Shown: piece after piece, positions 8,282-17,229 of the stretch
Numbering within the stretch: the first letter of the stretch is position 1
Layout of the letters: every line of letters begins with the position of its first letter
Origin: Novosphingobium sp.
GTDB lineage: Bacteria > Pseudomonadota > Alphaproteobacteria > Sphingomonadales > Sphingomonadaceae
Direction: 5' to 3'
Assembly (NCBI GenBank): GCA_027311705.1
Contig: DAICYJ010000071.1
Coordinates: forward strand, 1-43,601
DNA length: 43,601 nt
Notes under the pieces: generated by a model
Seen by the model: the letters and a program-made list of their open reading frames with translations, nothing else
Told to the model about the DNA's origin: nothing
Database searches by the model: none
Translations under genes and position numbers: made by a program

Positions 8282-8677
8282 TTACTGCTTCGCGGCACCC
8301 GAAAGCGGATCGACCGGGGCCGATGAAGTTGCCGCCGGAGCAGGTGCTGTCTGGGCGGGGCCAGCAGCAGGAACGCCCTGTGCCGGAGCGAGCGGATCGG
8401 CAGGAACCGCCGTGCGCTGCAACGAAGTATCGACCGTGCGGCCCGCCGTCTGGCCCACCGCCAGCGCGGCCAGCACGATGCTCAGCACCACGAACGCCGT
8501 CGCCAGCACCGTGGTCGCGCGCGTCAGGAAATCGGCCGCACCGCGTGCCGACATGAAGCCCGAAGGGCTGCCGCCAACGCCAAGGCCGCCGCCTTCGGAC
8601 TTCTGGATCAGGATAACGCCGACCAGCACCGCCGCGACGAGCGCCTGCACTACGGTCAGGAAAATAAAGAGCGACAT
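8282..8677 (-). CDS. secG: Preprotein translocase subunit SecG
   Basis: A 131-residue inner-membrane subunit of the SecYEG channel. Two membrane segments (about residues 3-24 and 50-75) flank the cytoplasmic loop with the family signature LIQKSEGGGLGVGG and SGFMSARGAADFLTRAT. The C-terminal tail is long and Ala/Pro-rich (about 50 residues), as usual in sphingomonads. The ATG at 8677 begins the first membrane helix; the open frame upstream adds an Arg/Pro-rich stretch that does not fit. It lies between tpiA and pyrG, as in many Alphaproteobacteria, and likely shares the tpiA transcript. Confidence 0.93.
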   Translation of the reverse strand: MSLFIFLTVVQALVAAVLVGVILIQKSEGGGLGVGGSPSGFMSARGAADFLTRATTVLATAFVVLSIVLAALAVGQTAGRTVDTSLQRTAVPADPLAPAQGVPAAGPAQTAPAPAATSSAPVDPLSGAAKQ

Positions 8678-8760
8678 CGTGTTCTGCCTAAAACTGCTGG
8701 GCGCAAATGTTGGCCCGCATCTAGGGCGCGGGCGCGTCCAACGCAACCCGCCGCCCTGAT

Positions 8761-9531
8761 TCAGTCCTCGACCGGACGCGCCGCCGCCACGATCGGCAGA
8801 AATGCATCCGCCGTCAAGCTTGCGCCGCCCACCAGCGCCCCGCCAACGCCTTCGGCCGAAAGCAGACCGGCCGCGTTCTCGGCATTCACCGATCCGCCAT
8901 AAAGGATGCGCACTTTCGCGCCGGCATCACCATAGGCGGCGATCAGCCGCGCGCGCACCGCCGCATGCATCGCCACAACGTCCTCGACGGCGGCCACGCG
9001 GCCCGTACCGATCGCCCACACCGGCTCATAAGCCACGGCAACCTTGCCGCCCGCGACCGCATCGGCCGCGATGTCGCCCAGCGGAATCGAACCATCGACC
9101 TGCCCGGAAACAACTTTTTCAGCCCGGCCGGCATCGCGGTCCGCCAGCGTTTCGCCCACGCACACGATCACGGCGATCCCGGCGGCCAGCGCCGCATCGG
9201 CCTTGGCGCGCACTTGCACATCGGTTTCACCGTGGTCCTTGCGGCGTTCGCTATGGCCCAGGATCACGAAATCCGCGCCGATATCGGCCAGCATCGCGGC
9301 TGAAACATCGCCGGTATGCGCACCCTTCACGTTGGCATGGCAATCCTGCCCGCCAACGCCCAGTACGGTCACCGCCTCGCGCAGCGCTCCGATCATCGTG
9401 AACGGCGGCGCGAGTGCAACCTGAACACCCGGATGACGCTGTGCCGCGCGGTCGATCGCCCGCGCTTCCGCCAGCATCGTGCGCGTTCCGTTCATCTTCC
9501 AGTTGCCGACAATGTATGGCCGATCCGGCAT
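8761..9531 (-). CDS. tpiA: Triosephosphate isomerase
   Basis: A 256-residue glycolytic enzyme interconverting dihydroxyacetone phosphate and glyceraldehyde 3-phosphate. Catalytic residues are visible: Asn/Lys in GNWKMNGT, His in ILGHSERR, Glu in AYEPVWAIGTG (with flexible loop 6), and the phosphate-binding LYGGSVNAENA and GALVGGAS. The ATG at 9531 gives the usual MPDRPYIVGNWKMNG start, with GGGGG about ten bases upstream; the frame is open for 36 more codons, which look untranslated. Its leader holds a 7-bp inverted repeat (TCCAGGG/CCCTGGA, 9565-9585). It is divergent from the ppiD-like gene across about 250 bases. Confidence 0.96.
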   Translation of the reverse strand: MPDRPYIVGNWKMNGTRTMLAEARAIDRAAQRHPGVQVALAPPFTMIGALREAVTVLGVGGQDCHANVKGAHTGDVSAAMLADIGADFVILGHSERRKDHGETDVQVRAKADAALAAGIAVIVCVGETLADRDAGRAEKVVSGQVDGSIPLGDIAADAVAGGKVAVAYEPVWAIGTGRVAAVEDVVAMHAAVRARLIAAYGDAGAKVRILYGGSVNAENAAGLLSAEGVGGALVGGASLTADAFLPIVAAARPVED

Positions 9532-9779
9532 TGCGAGTACTTGCCCCCTGTGAATTCCCTGAACTCCAGGGCCTGATTCCCTGGAACTTGCCGCGCGGCT
9601 ATCAAACAAGCCGACAGAATGCAAAACCGTTGGGCGCATTCGTGGTGATTACACGTCAAACCGGAGCGACCGCGCAACACCCTTTATGCCACCCGGCGCA
9701 CGACACAGACCGTTGCGGGAAGCGTGAATGGTGCTTACAGGCTTCGCCCGACCCCCTTTTTGCAATTTGATCGGCTTCC

Positions 9780-11714
9780 ATGCTCGGCTTTTTCCGCTCT
9801 CTCATTAAATCGCGCATCGGCGCTGCCATCGGCCTCGTCATTCTGGGCCTGATCGCGCTGGCCTTTGCCGGCGCTGACATCACCGGAAACCAGTTCGGCG
9901 GCGTGGCGGGTGGCGATCGCGCGGCCTCGGTGGGGAAGGCCCGCATCGACACCAGCGATCTCGCCAGAACGGTCAAGAGCGCGTTCGAATCCCAGCGCCA
10001 GGAAAACCCGCAGCTGACGATGAAGGACTTCCTCGCGCAGGGCGCGCTCGATGATGTGCTGAACGGCCTCGTCGATCGCAACGCGATGGATCAATGGGGC
10101 AAGAAGTACGGCATCACCGTCAGCCAGCGTCTGGTGGATAGCGAAATCGTCAAGATCCCGGCGTTTCAGGGCCCGGACGGCAAGTTCAGCCAGGATGCCT
10201 ACAAGTCGCTGATCGCCCAGCGCGGGTTCACCGATGCTTTCGTGCGCGAAGATCTGGGCAAGGGCCTTATGGCACGCCAGCTGCTCGTGCCCGCCAGCTT
10301 CGGAGCCGTTCTGCCGCGCGATGCAGTCACCCGCTATGCGTCGCTGCTCAAGGAAACGCGCGACGGCACGATCCTGTTCGTACCCTCGCAACTGTTTGCG
10401 CCGAAGGCGGCGCCGTCTGACCAGCAAGTGGGCGAATTCTACAAGGCGAACGCCGCGCGCTATACGCTGCCCGAACGCCGCACGATCCGCTACGCTCTGT
10501 TTGACGAGACATCGCTGAAGAACGTGCCCGCTCCCACCGACGGCGAGATCCAGACGCGCTACAAGCTCAATTCGGCGGTCTATGCGCCCAATGAGACGCG
10601 CTCGATCACGCAGGTCATCGTGCCGACCGAAGCTGCCGCCAAGGCGCTCGTCGCTGAAATCGCGGGCGGAAAGTCGATCGATGCGGCCGCCGCATCCAAG
10701 GGCCTGACCACCAGCAAGCTCGCCAACGCCACGCGTGAAGCCCTCACCGGCCAGTCGTCGAAGGCCGTGGCCGACGCCGTGTTTGCCACTGCACAGGGCA
10801 AGATCGCCACGCCCGCCAAGGGCGGACTCGGCTGGTCGGTCGCGCGCGTCGATGCCATCACCCGCAATCCGGGCAAGACGCTGGACCAGGCCCGCGCCGA
10901 AATCGTCACCGCGCTCACCGCCGAAAAGCGCCGCACCGCGCTGGCCGACGTATCGACCAAGGCCGAAGAGCAGTTCGAGAACGGCACCGGCCTTGCCGAT
11001 GTGGCGAAGTCGCTGGGCCTCACCATCGTCACCAGCGAACCGCTGCTGGCAGATGGCAGCGTGTTCGGCAAAGCGGGTGAAAAGGCCCCGGCCGATCTCG
11101 CCCCCGTCCTCCAGGCCGCCTTCGCAATGGAACGCGAAGGCGAGGCACAGGTCGCCGAAGTGCAGTCCGGCACGAAGTTCGCGATCTTCGACGTCGCCCG
11201 CCTCACCCCCGCCGCCCCTGCCCCGCTCGCCGAAATCCGCCAGCAGGTGCAGCTCGACTATGGCATGGCGCAGGGTGCCAACGGTGCACGCGCCGCGGCC
11301 GACAAGGTCATGGCCGCGCTGGGCAAGAAGGTTCCGCTCGCCGACGCGATCAAGCTGGCGGGTGCCGCCCTGCCCCCGCCCAATCAGGTGAAGATGACGC
11401 GCGAACAGCTCACCGCGATGCAGCCGCGGATCCCCGGCCCGCTCGCGCTGATGTTCTCGATGGCCGAAGGCACGTCGAAGCGGCTGGAAGTGCCGAACAA
11501 GGCCGGCTGGGTCATCGTCTCGCTCAAGGATATCCAGCCCGGCCAGATCGCCCCCAACGATCCCATGATCGACGCCGCCTCGCGTGAACTGGGGCAAGTC
11601 GCCGGCCGTGAATATGCCGAACAACTGCGCGCCGCGATCAGCAAGGAAATCGGCGTCAAGCGCAACGAGGCCGGGATCCGCGCGGTCCGCACCCAGCTCA
11701 CCGGCGCCCAATGA
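9780..11714 (+). CDS. PpiD-like periplasmic peptidyl-prolyl isomerase
   Basis: A 644-residue membrane-anchored folding factor of the SurA/PpiD type. One N-terminal membrane helix (residues 15-32, IGAAIGLVILGLIALAFAG) leaves the rest in the periplasm. A SurA-N-like helical region covers about residues 50-250 (SFESQRQENPQL, FLAQGALDDVLNGLVDRNAM). A parvulin-type region follows at about 270-370 (RSITQVIVPTEAAAKAL, GGLGWSVARVDAI), then a second degenerate region. It is thought to help newly exported outer-membrane proteins fold. Its stop overlaps the trpE start (ATGA), the arrangement known from Novosphingobium-type genomes, so trpE may be read through from this gene. Confidence 0.88.
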   Translation: MLGFFRSLIKSRIGAAIGLVILGLIALAFAGADITGNQFGGVAGGDRAASVGKARIDTSDLARTVKSAFESQRQENPQLTMKDFLAQGALDDVLNGLVDRNAMDQWGKKYGITVSQRLVDSEIVKIPAFQGPDGKFSQDAYKSLIAQRGFTDAFVREDLGKGLMARQLLVPASFGAVLPRDAVTRYASLLKETRDGTILFVPSQLFAPKAAPSDQQVGEFYKANAARYTLPERRTIRYALFDETSLKNVPAPTDGEIQTRYKLNSAVYAPNETRSITQVIVPTEAAAKALVAEIAGGKSIDAAAASKGLTTSKLANATREALTGQSSKAVADAVFATAQGKIATPAKGGLGWSVARVDAITRNPGKTLDQARAEIVTALTAEKRRTALADVSTKAEEQFENGTGLADVAKSLGLTIVTSEPLLADGSVFGKAGEKAPADLAPVLQAAFAMEREGEAQVAEVQSGTKFAIFDVARLTPAAPAPLAEIRQQVQLDYGMAQGANGARAAADKVMAALGKKVPLADAIKLAGAALPPPNQVKMTREQLTAMQPRIPGPLALMFSMAEGTSKRLEVPNKAGWVIVSLKDIQPGQIAPNDPMIDAASRELGQVAGREYAEQLRAAISKEIGVKRNEAGIRAVRTQLTGAQ

Positions 11715-13252
11715 CAGCGGCTGCCGATGTAATGGCAGCAACGGCGCACCCGCACGGCTGGGACCATGCCCACGCCGCGCTCGCGGCCGATCGCCCGGCG
11801 CTGATCTGGCGCAAGCTGATCGCCGATACTGAAACCCCGGTCGGGGCGGCGATGAAGCTCATGGCGTCCGGACGCGGTGATTTTCTGCTCGAATCGGTGC
11901 AAGGCGGCGAAGTGCGCGGGCGCTACAGCCTGCTCGGCCTCGATCCCGATCTCGTCTTCCGCGCAACCGGCCACGCCGCCGAAGTGAACCGCACGTGGCA
12001 GCAAAACCGCGAGGCCTTCGCACCCCTTGCCGGCGACAGCCTCGCCGAACTGCGCGCCATGGTCGAAGCCTGCCGGATCGACGTCCCCGCCGGCCTGCCC
12101 CCCGTGCTCGCCTGCCTCGTCGGCTATTTCGGCTACGAGACCATCGGCCTCGTCGAAAAGCTCCCCCGCGCGCCGCAAAGCGACCTCGAACTGCCGGACA
12201 TGCTGTTCGTGCGCCCCACCGTGGTGCTGGTGTTCGATCGGCTCACGGACGAACTCACCGCCGTCGCCCCCGTCTGGCCCGAAGGCCGCGCGCCGGCACA
12301 CTTGCTCGAAACCGCAGAAGCCCGCATCGACGAAGCCCTGCGCCGCTTGTCCGGTCCCGCCCCCGCCGAACCCCGGTTGGACACGGCGCTGGAAATCGCG
12401 CGCACCCCGGTCATGCCGAAGGAAAAGTACGCGTCCATGGCCCTGCGCGCGAAGGACTACATCGAAGCGGGCGACATCTTCCAGGTCGTCCTCGCCCAGC
12501 GCTTCACCGCGCCGTTTCCGCTGCCGGCCTCCGCGCTCTACCGCAGCCTGCGCCGCATCAACCCCTCGCCGTTCCTCTATTTCCTCGACCTCCCCGGCTT
12601 CGCGCTGGTCGGCTCCAGCCCGGAAATCCTCGTCCGCATCCGCGATGGCGAGGTCACCATCCGCCCCATCGCCGGCACCCGCCCACGCGGTGCGACGCCC
12701 GAAGAAGACCGCGCCAACGAGATCAGCCTGCTCGCCGATCCCAAGGAACGCGCCGAGCACCTGATGCTGCTCGACCTTGGCCGCAACGATGTCGGCCGCG
12801 TGGCGCAGGCGGGCACGGTGAAAGTCACCGAAAGCTACACCGTAGAACGCTACAGCCACGTGATGCACATCGTGTCGAACGTGATCGGCCAGCTCGACAC
12901 CACCCGCGCCGACGCCATCGACGCGCTGTTCGCCGGCTTCCCCGCCGGCACCGTCAGCGGCGCGCCCAAGGTCCGCGCCTGCGAGATCATCGCCGAACTC
13001 GAACCCGAAACCCGCGGCGCTTATGCGGGCGGCGTAGGCTATTTCGCCCCTGACGGCTCGGTCGACAGCTGCATCGTCCTGCGCACCGGCGTCCTGAAAG
13101 ACGGCGTCCTCCACGTGCAGGCGGGCGCAGGCATCGTGGCGGACAGCAACCCCGAATACGAACAGCGCGAATGCGAAGCCAAGAGCGGCGCCCTCTTCGC
13201 CGCCGCCCGCGAAGCCGTGCGTGTGGCGAGCGAAGTGGGGTTTGGACAGTGA
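11711..13252 (+). CDS. trpE: Anthranilate synthase component I
   Basis: A 513-residue enzyme that makes anthranilate from chorismate with ammonia supplied by TrpG, the first step of tryptophan synthesis. The N-terminal domain has the LLES motif (FLLESVQGG) used for tryptophan feedback inhibition. The chorismate-binding domain has KDYIEAGDIFQVVLAQRF, the PIAGTRPRGATPEEDRANE segment, LLDLGRNDVGRV, and SGAPKVRACEIIAELE. The start overlaps the ppiD-like stop; an internal ATG at 11732 is possible. No leader peptide or attenuator can be placed, since the start lies inside the previous gene. Confidence 0.97.
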   Translation: MTAAADVMAATAHPHGWDHAHAALAADRPALIWRKLIADTETPVGAAMKLMASGRGDFLLESVQGGEVRGRYSLLGLDPDLVFRATGHAAEVNRTWQQNREAFAPLAGDSLAELRAMVEACRIDVPAGLPPVLACLVGYFGYETIGLVEKLPRAPQSDLELPDMLFVRPTVVLVFDRLTDELTAVAPVWPEGRAPAHLLETAEARIDEALRRLSGPAPAEPRLDTALEIARTPVMPKEKYASMALRAKDYIEAGDIFQVVLAQRFTAPFPLPASALYRSLRRINPSPFLYFLDLPGFALVGSSPEILVRIRDGEVTIRPIAGTRPRGATPEEDRANEISLLADPKERAEHLMLLDLGRNDVGRVAQAGTVKVTESYTVERYSHVMHIVSNVIGQLDTTRADAIDALFAGFPAGTVSGAPKVRACEIIAELEPETRGAYAGGVGYFAPDGSVDSCIVLRTGVLKDGVLHVQAGAGIVADSNPEYEQRECEAKSGALFAAAREAVRVASEVGFGQ

Positions 13253-13800
13253 GTGGTTCGGTAAATCCGCGTCTCAGTTTCACAACTTCGCCCGAAGAAA
13301 AAGACTGGGTTTCCGCCTATTGGCTGACCATTCGCAACCGTTGGCTGTGGCGGCGACTTTGTGTCGCTTTGATGCTTGTGTGGGCTGTATATTTTGCGCT
13401 TGTCGCTGGTATCGACACCTCGAACTTTGGTTGGCACCCGGAATGGGCGCTCGGTTGGCTGCTGACGTCAGCGCAATACTCGCTTGTCGTGTCAGCCATC
13501 GTGATCCTGACAACCATTGCGCTGACACCCCGCCGTGTCCGCAAGTTCGTGCTAGATTCGAAGCGACTGGCCCAGGAAACACACTTCGAGGCTAACGACG
13601 TTGGCATAGAAAGCCGAAACGCGATCAGCACCAGTTCGCTCACTTGGCCACAGTTTGAGCGGTGGCTCGAAAACCGTCACGTCCTAGTGTTGATGGTCAC
13701 CAGAAGCAGCTTTTTCATCATCCGTAAATCGGACCTCGGACCAAGCGTCTCGGAAAAGTTCCGTTCGCTGCTCGTTGCCGCCAACGTGCCAAATCGTTAG
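13249..13800 (+). CDS. YcxB-like membrane protein between trpE and trpG
   Basis: A 183-residue protein with two membrane segments (about residues 29-50 and 63-85) and a C-terminal YcxB-like domain: a beta-rich stretch ISTSSLTWPQFERWLENRHV followed by LVLMVTRSSFFIIRKSDL. The function of the family is unknown. The GTG at 13249 is chosen because it overlaps the trpE stop (GTGA); the frame is open upstream only inside trpE. It splits trpE from trpG, normally adjacent subunits of one enzyme, and its bases are visibly less GC-rich than its neighbours. It looks like an insertion that kept the operon readable. Confidence 0.72.
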   Translation: MSGSVNPRLSFTTSPEEKDWVSAYWLTIRNRWLWRRLCVALMLVWAVYFALVAGIDTSNFGWHPEWALGWLLTSAQYSLVVSAIVILTTIALTPRRVRKFVLDSKRLAQETHFEANDVGIESRNAISTSSLTWPQFERWLENRHVLVLMVTRSSFFIIRKSDLGPSVSEKFRSLLVAANVPNR

Positions 13801-13809
13801 GCCTCCCTC

Positions 13810-14406
13810 ATGATCCTAGTCATCGACAACTACGACAGCTTCACCTGGAACCTCGTCCACTACCTCATGGAGATGGGCGCGAAGGTTGAGGTTGTGCGCA
13901 ATGATGCGCTCACCGCCGTTCAGGCCATCCCTACCGGCGCGCGCGGCATCCTGCTGTCTCCCGGCCCCTGCACGCCCAACGAGGCGGGCGTCAGCCTCGA
14001 TCTCGTCGGCGCGGCGGCGGATGCGCAGTTGCCGCTGCTCGGCGTCTGCCTTGGCCACCAGTCGATCGGCCAGTATTTCGGCGGCAAGGTCGTGCGCGGC
14101 GGGCTGATGCACGGCAAGACCAGCCCGGTCACCCACGATGGCACCGGCCTGTTCGCTGGCCTGCCCTCGCCCTTCACCGCCACCCGCTATCACAGCCTTG
14201 TGGTGGAAGACGTGCCAGAAACGCTGATCGTGAACGCCACGTCGGACGACGCGCACGTCATGGGCTTCCGCCACGTGTCGCTGCCGATCCACGGCGTGCA
14301 GTTCCACCCCGAATCCATCGCGACCGAGCACGGCCACGCCATGATCGCCAATTTCCTGCGCATGTGCGGCATCAACGCGAGCGAACCCTCGCACATCGCG
14401 GCATGA
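13810..14406 (+). CDS. trpG: Anthranilate synthase component II (glutamine amidotransferase)
   Basis: A 198-residue class I amidotransferase that feeds ammonia from glutamine to TrpE. The triad is visible: Cys in LGVCLGHQSIGQYFGG, and His and Glu in GVQFHPESIATEHG. The oxyanion loop is SPGPCTPNEAG. MILVIDNYDSFTWNLVHYL is the standard start. Length is normal for a stand-alone TrpG/PabA protein, which may also serve folate synthesis. Its stop overlaps the trpD start by 4 bases. Confidence 0.97.
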   Translation: MILVIDNYDSFTWNLVHYLMEMGAKVEVVRNDALTAVQAIPTGARGILLSPGPCTPNEAGVSLDLVGAAADAQLPLLGVCLGHQSIGQYFGGKVVRGGLMHGKTSPVTHDGTGLFAGLPSPFTATRYHSLVVEDVPETLIVNATSDDAHVMGFRHVSLPIHGVQFHPESIATEHGHAMIANFLRMCGINASEPSHIAA

Positions 14407-15398
14407 CCGCGCTTCCGCCGGTCACCGACGCCCCGCTGGAAGAAGCGGAGGCCGAATACGCCTTCGCCGCGATCCTCGATGGCAAAGTGGCCGATGAAGC
14501 CATCGCCGCATTCCTGATCGCCCTGTCGGACCGGGGTGAAACCGCCAGCGAAATTGCGGGAGCAGCCCGCGCCATGCGCGCCCGCATGATCCCGGTTCGT
14601 GCCCCCGCAAACGCCATCGACGTCTGCGGCACCGGCGGAGACGGGTTCCACACGCTCAACGTCTCCACCGCCGTCAGCCTCGTCGTCGCCGCTTGCGGCG
14701 TGCCCGTGGCCAAGCACGGCAACCGCGCCGCCAGCAGCAAGGCCGGCGCGGCGGACACCTTGGAAGCCCTCGGCCTCAACCTCGATCGCGCCGCCGAAAC
14801 GGCGGAACTCACGCTCCACGATCTCGGCATCTGCTTCCTGTTCGCCGCCAAGCACCACCCGGCGATGGGCCGCATCATGCCCATCCGCAAGGCCATCGGC
14901 CGGCGCACGATCTTCAACCTGATGGGTCCGCTGGCCAACCCCGCGCAAGTCCGCCGCCAGCTCGTCGGCATCGCGCGGCCCGCCTATGTGCCCATCTATG
15001 CCGAAGCGATCCGCCGCCTCGGCACCGATCACAGCCTCGTCGTTTCGGGTGACGATGGCCTCGACGAACTCAGCCTCGCCGGTGGCAACGAACTGGCCGA
15101 GGTGAAGGACAACCACGTCCTGATGCGCCGCGCCACCCCACAGGACGCAGGCCTCCCCCTCGCCCCCGTCGAAGCCATCCGCGGCGGCGACCCCGCCCAC
15201 AACGCCGCCGCCCTGCGCGCGCTGCTGATGGGCGAACCCGGCCCCTACCGCGACGCCGTCCTGTTCAACGCCGCCGCCGCGCTGATCGTGGCCGGCGAAG
15301 CGAAGGACTGGCATGAAGGCGGCGAGGAAGCCGCCGAAGCCATCGACAAAGGCCTCGCCAATACCCTGCTCGATTGCTGGATCGCCACGCTGAAATAG
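14403..15398 (+). CDS. trpD: Anthranilate phosphoribosyltransferase
   Basis: A 331-residue enzyme joining anthranilate to PRPP. The PRPP-binding motifs are CGTGGDGFHTLNVST and KHGNRAASSKAGAAD; the anthranilate-side HPAMGRIMPIRKAIGRRT and NLMGPLANP are present. The ATG at 14403 overlaps the trpG stop (ATGA), which decides the start over the frame's extension upstream. The length is normal. A lipoprotein gene separates it from trpC. Confidence 0.97.
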   Translation: MTALPPVTDAPLEEAEAEYAFAAILDGKVADEAIAAFLIALSDRGETASEIAGAARAMRARMIPVRAPANAIDVCGTGGDGFHTLNVSTAVSLVVAACGVPVAKHGNRAASSKAGAADTLEALGLNLDRAAETAELTLHDLGICFLFAAKHHPAMGRIMPIRKAIGRRTIFNLMGPLANPAQVRRQLVGIARPAYVPIYAEAIRRLGTDHSLVVSGDDGLDELSLAGGNELAEVKDNHVLMRRATPQDAGLPLAPVEAIRGGDPAHNAAALRALLMGEPGPYRDAVLFNAAAALIVAGEAKDWHEGGEEAAEAIDKGLANTLLDCWIATLK

Positions 15399-15422
15399 TC
15401 GACCAATTCGAAAGGGCACGCA

Positions 15423-15944
15423 GTGCATCACATTCGACGGACGGCTATTGGCTTAGCTTCTTTGGTTTTGCTGGGATCGTGCGAAAAGCCCACTCTTCTG
15501 CTCAAACCAGCGGAAGGAGAGACTTATGTCTATGCAAGCAATGACAAATCCCACCCCGCGATTTCGATAAAAGTATTTCCGTCGAAAAAGATTGCGTTGA
15601 CCTCCGGGGTCAATCTCGGTCCGGACGGAGGTTTCGATGCGATCCACGAACCGCTCGATTTTGGGACCAAGTCGCTAACCTACAACGAAGTCTTGGTTCT
15701 TCCCTATGATTACGTGACAAAAAGCGAGTGGAAGCAAGGAAGTGTCAGTTGCATAAAGGAACGAATTTCCTGGACGTCTGATGTAGCTTCAGTGGAATGT
15801 CGGCGTCCAGAGATCGGTGTTGCCTTCACGGTATCACCCTCTCGTGGAATCCTTTCATTGAAGCCCTTGTGCAACAACTGCATTCCTGATGAGGTTCATC
15901 TCGTATCCCGCTATGGCCTCGCGCATGGTCCAATGTCTAAGTGA
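15423..15944 (+). CDS. Putative lipoprotein between trpD and trpC
   Basis: A 173-residue protein not recognised as a known family. The N-terminus has positive residues, a hydrophobic stretch and the lipobox LLGSC (Cys20), so it is probably a lipoprotein. The rest is beta-rich with five further cysteines (SCIKE, ECRRPE, LCNNC), possibly disulfide-bonded. The start is GTG 15423, 24 bases after trpD. Base composition is much more AT-rich than trpD and trpC, and codon use differs, which points to horizontal insertion. It does not resemble a tryptophan-pathway protein. Confidence 0.65.
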   Translation: MHHIRRTAIGLASLVLLGSCEKPTLLLKPAEGETYVYASNDKSHPAISIKVFPSKKIALTSGVNLGPDGGFDAIHEPLDFGTKSLTYNEVLVLPYDYVTKSEWKQGSVSCIKERISWTSDVASVECRRPEIGVAFTVSPSRGILSLKPLCNNCIPDEVHLVSRYGLAHGPMSK

Positions 15945-16001
15945 TGCTATGAGTTCATACCTCGACAAACCCCGCCCCCACAGGCAAAGCCCATCCCCGA
16001 A

Positions 16002-16787
16002 ATGACCGACAAGCTCACCGAAATCTGCGACCTCAAGCGCACCGAAGTCGCCGCCCGCAAGGCCGCCACCACGCTGGCAGACCTCGCCGCCAAAGCCGCA
16101 GCCCAAACGCCCCCGCGCGGCTTTGAAGCCGCGCTGCGCGAAAAAGCCGCCACCGGCTTTGCCCTCATCGCCGAAATCAAGAAGGCCAGCCCCTCCAAAG
16201 GGCTGATCCGCCCCGATTTCCACCCCGCAGACCACGCCCGCGCCTATGAACAGGGCGGTGCCACCTGCCTGTCGGTCCTCACCGATGCGCATTACTTTCA
16301 GGGCCATGAAGACTACCTGATCCAAGCCCGCGCCGCCTGCGCGCTGCCGGTCATCCGCAAGGATTTCATGGTCGATCCGTGGCAGTGCGCCGAAGCCCGC
16401 GCCATCGGGGCCGACTCCATCCTGATCATCGCCGCCGCGCTCGATGACACACAGATGGCCGAAATCGAAGCCGCCGCCCGCGAACAGGGCATGGATGTGC
16501 TGGTAGAGGTCCACAACGAAGCCGAAATGGAGCGCGCCGCTCGCCTGCAATCGCGGCTGATCGGCGTGAACAACCGCGATCTGAAGCGCTTCGTCACCGA
16601 CCTTTCCACCACTGAACGCCTCGCCCCGCTCGCCCCCGAAGGCGCGCTGCTGGTCAGCGAAAGCGGCATCAACACCCATGCGGACCTGCTGCGCATCGAA
16701 CCTTTCGCCCGTACGTTCCTCGTCGGTGAAAGCCTGATGCGCCAGCCGGACGTCGCCGCCGCCACCCGCACGCTGCTGAACGGCTGA
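16002..16787 (+). CDS. trpC: Indole-3-glycerol phosphate synthase
   Basis: A 261-residue TIM-barrel enzyme that closes the indole ring. Landmarks are [19 protein letters not shown] (catalytic Lys and phosphate site), [13 protein letters not shown] (catalytic Lys), [10 protein letters not shown] (catalytic Glu), [10 protein letters not shown] and [11 protein letters not shown]. It is a stand-alone TrpC, not a TrpC-TrpF fusion. It sits 57 bases after the inserted lipoprotein gene. In related genomes moaC is recalled to follow directly; here about 6 kb of other genes come between. Confidence 0.97.
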   Translation: MTDKLTEICDLKRTEVAARKAATTLADLAAKAAAQTPPRGFEAALREKAATGFALIAEIKKASPSKGLIRPDFHPADHARAYEQGGATCLSVLTDAHYFQGHEDYLIQARAACALPVIRKDFMVDPWQCAEARAIGADSILIIAAALDDTQMAEIEAAAREQGMDVLVEVHNEAEMERAARLQSRLIGVNNRDLKRFVTDLSTTERLAPLAPEGALLVSESGINTHADLLRIEPFARTFLVGESLMRQPDVAAATRTLLNG

Positions 16788-16795
16788 CGCGCAGG

Positions 16796-17167
16796 TTGGC
16801 GCTCAAAGTCTATTTCGACGGCGGCTGCCGCCCCAATCCTGGCCCGATGGAAAGCGCCGTCGTCGCGCGTGGCCGCACACACCACCGCCCGCCCCACGCT
16901 CACGGCACCAACAACGACGCCGAATGGCAGGCCCTGCTCCACGCGCTGGAAGTGGCCGGGGCCTTGGGCGAACAAGACCTCATCCTGATCGGCGACAGCG
17001 CCCACGTCCTCAAACGCGCGCCCACCGATCCGGCCTATCTTGAACGCGCCGCCAGTTTCACCCGCATCCGCCTGCGTTACGCCCGCCGCGCCCAGAACCT
17101 CGCCGGCATCGCGCTGGACCGCATAAACGCCGGGCAGTTGCCGCCAACTCCCTTTCACGCCACGTAA
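16796..17167 (+). CDS. RNase HI-like protein
   Basis: A 123-residue protein with the RNase H fold signature: VYFDGGCRPNPGP (Asp8), TNNDAEWQALLHAL (Glu43) and LIGDSAHVL (Asp67). These are three of the four metal-binding acids of RNase HI. The fourth, the Asp of N-x-x-AD near the C-terminus, is replaced by Gly in QNLAGIALD (Gly104). The start is TTG 16796, 8 bases after trpC, with GCAGG just before; no ATG or GTG fits the fold. It may cleave RNA in RNA-DNA hybrids weakly or only bind them. The main rnhA of the cell is probably elsewhere. Confidence 0.75.
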   Translation: MALKVYFDGGCRPNPGPMESAVVARGRTHHRPPHAHGTNNDAEWQALLHALEVAGALGEQDLILIGDSAHVLKRAPTDPAYLERAASFTRIRLRYARRAQNLAGIALDRINAGQLPPTPFHAT

Positions 17168-17229
17168 TCGGCAGCGGTCGGGGAACCAGCCGCACAGGCA
17201 AGCGCTGTTAACCCGCCACGGGAGCCACC

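Noticed and set aside
9735..13114. Long minus-strand open frames opposite the ppiD-like gene and trpE (over 550 codons each).
   Set aside because: They are mirror frames of strongly coding GC-rich genes; their translations are low-complexity Arg/Gly/His-rich and match no family.
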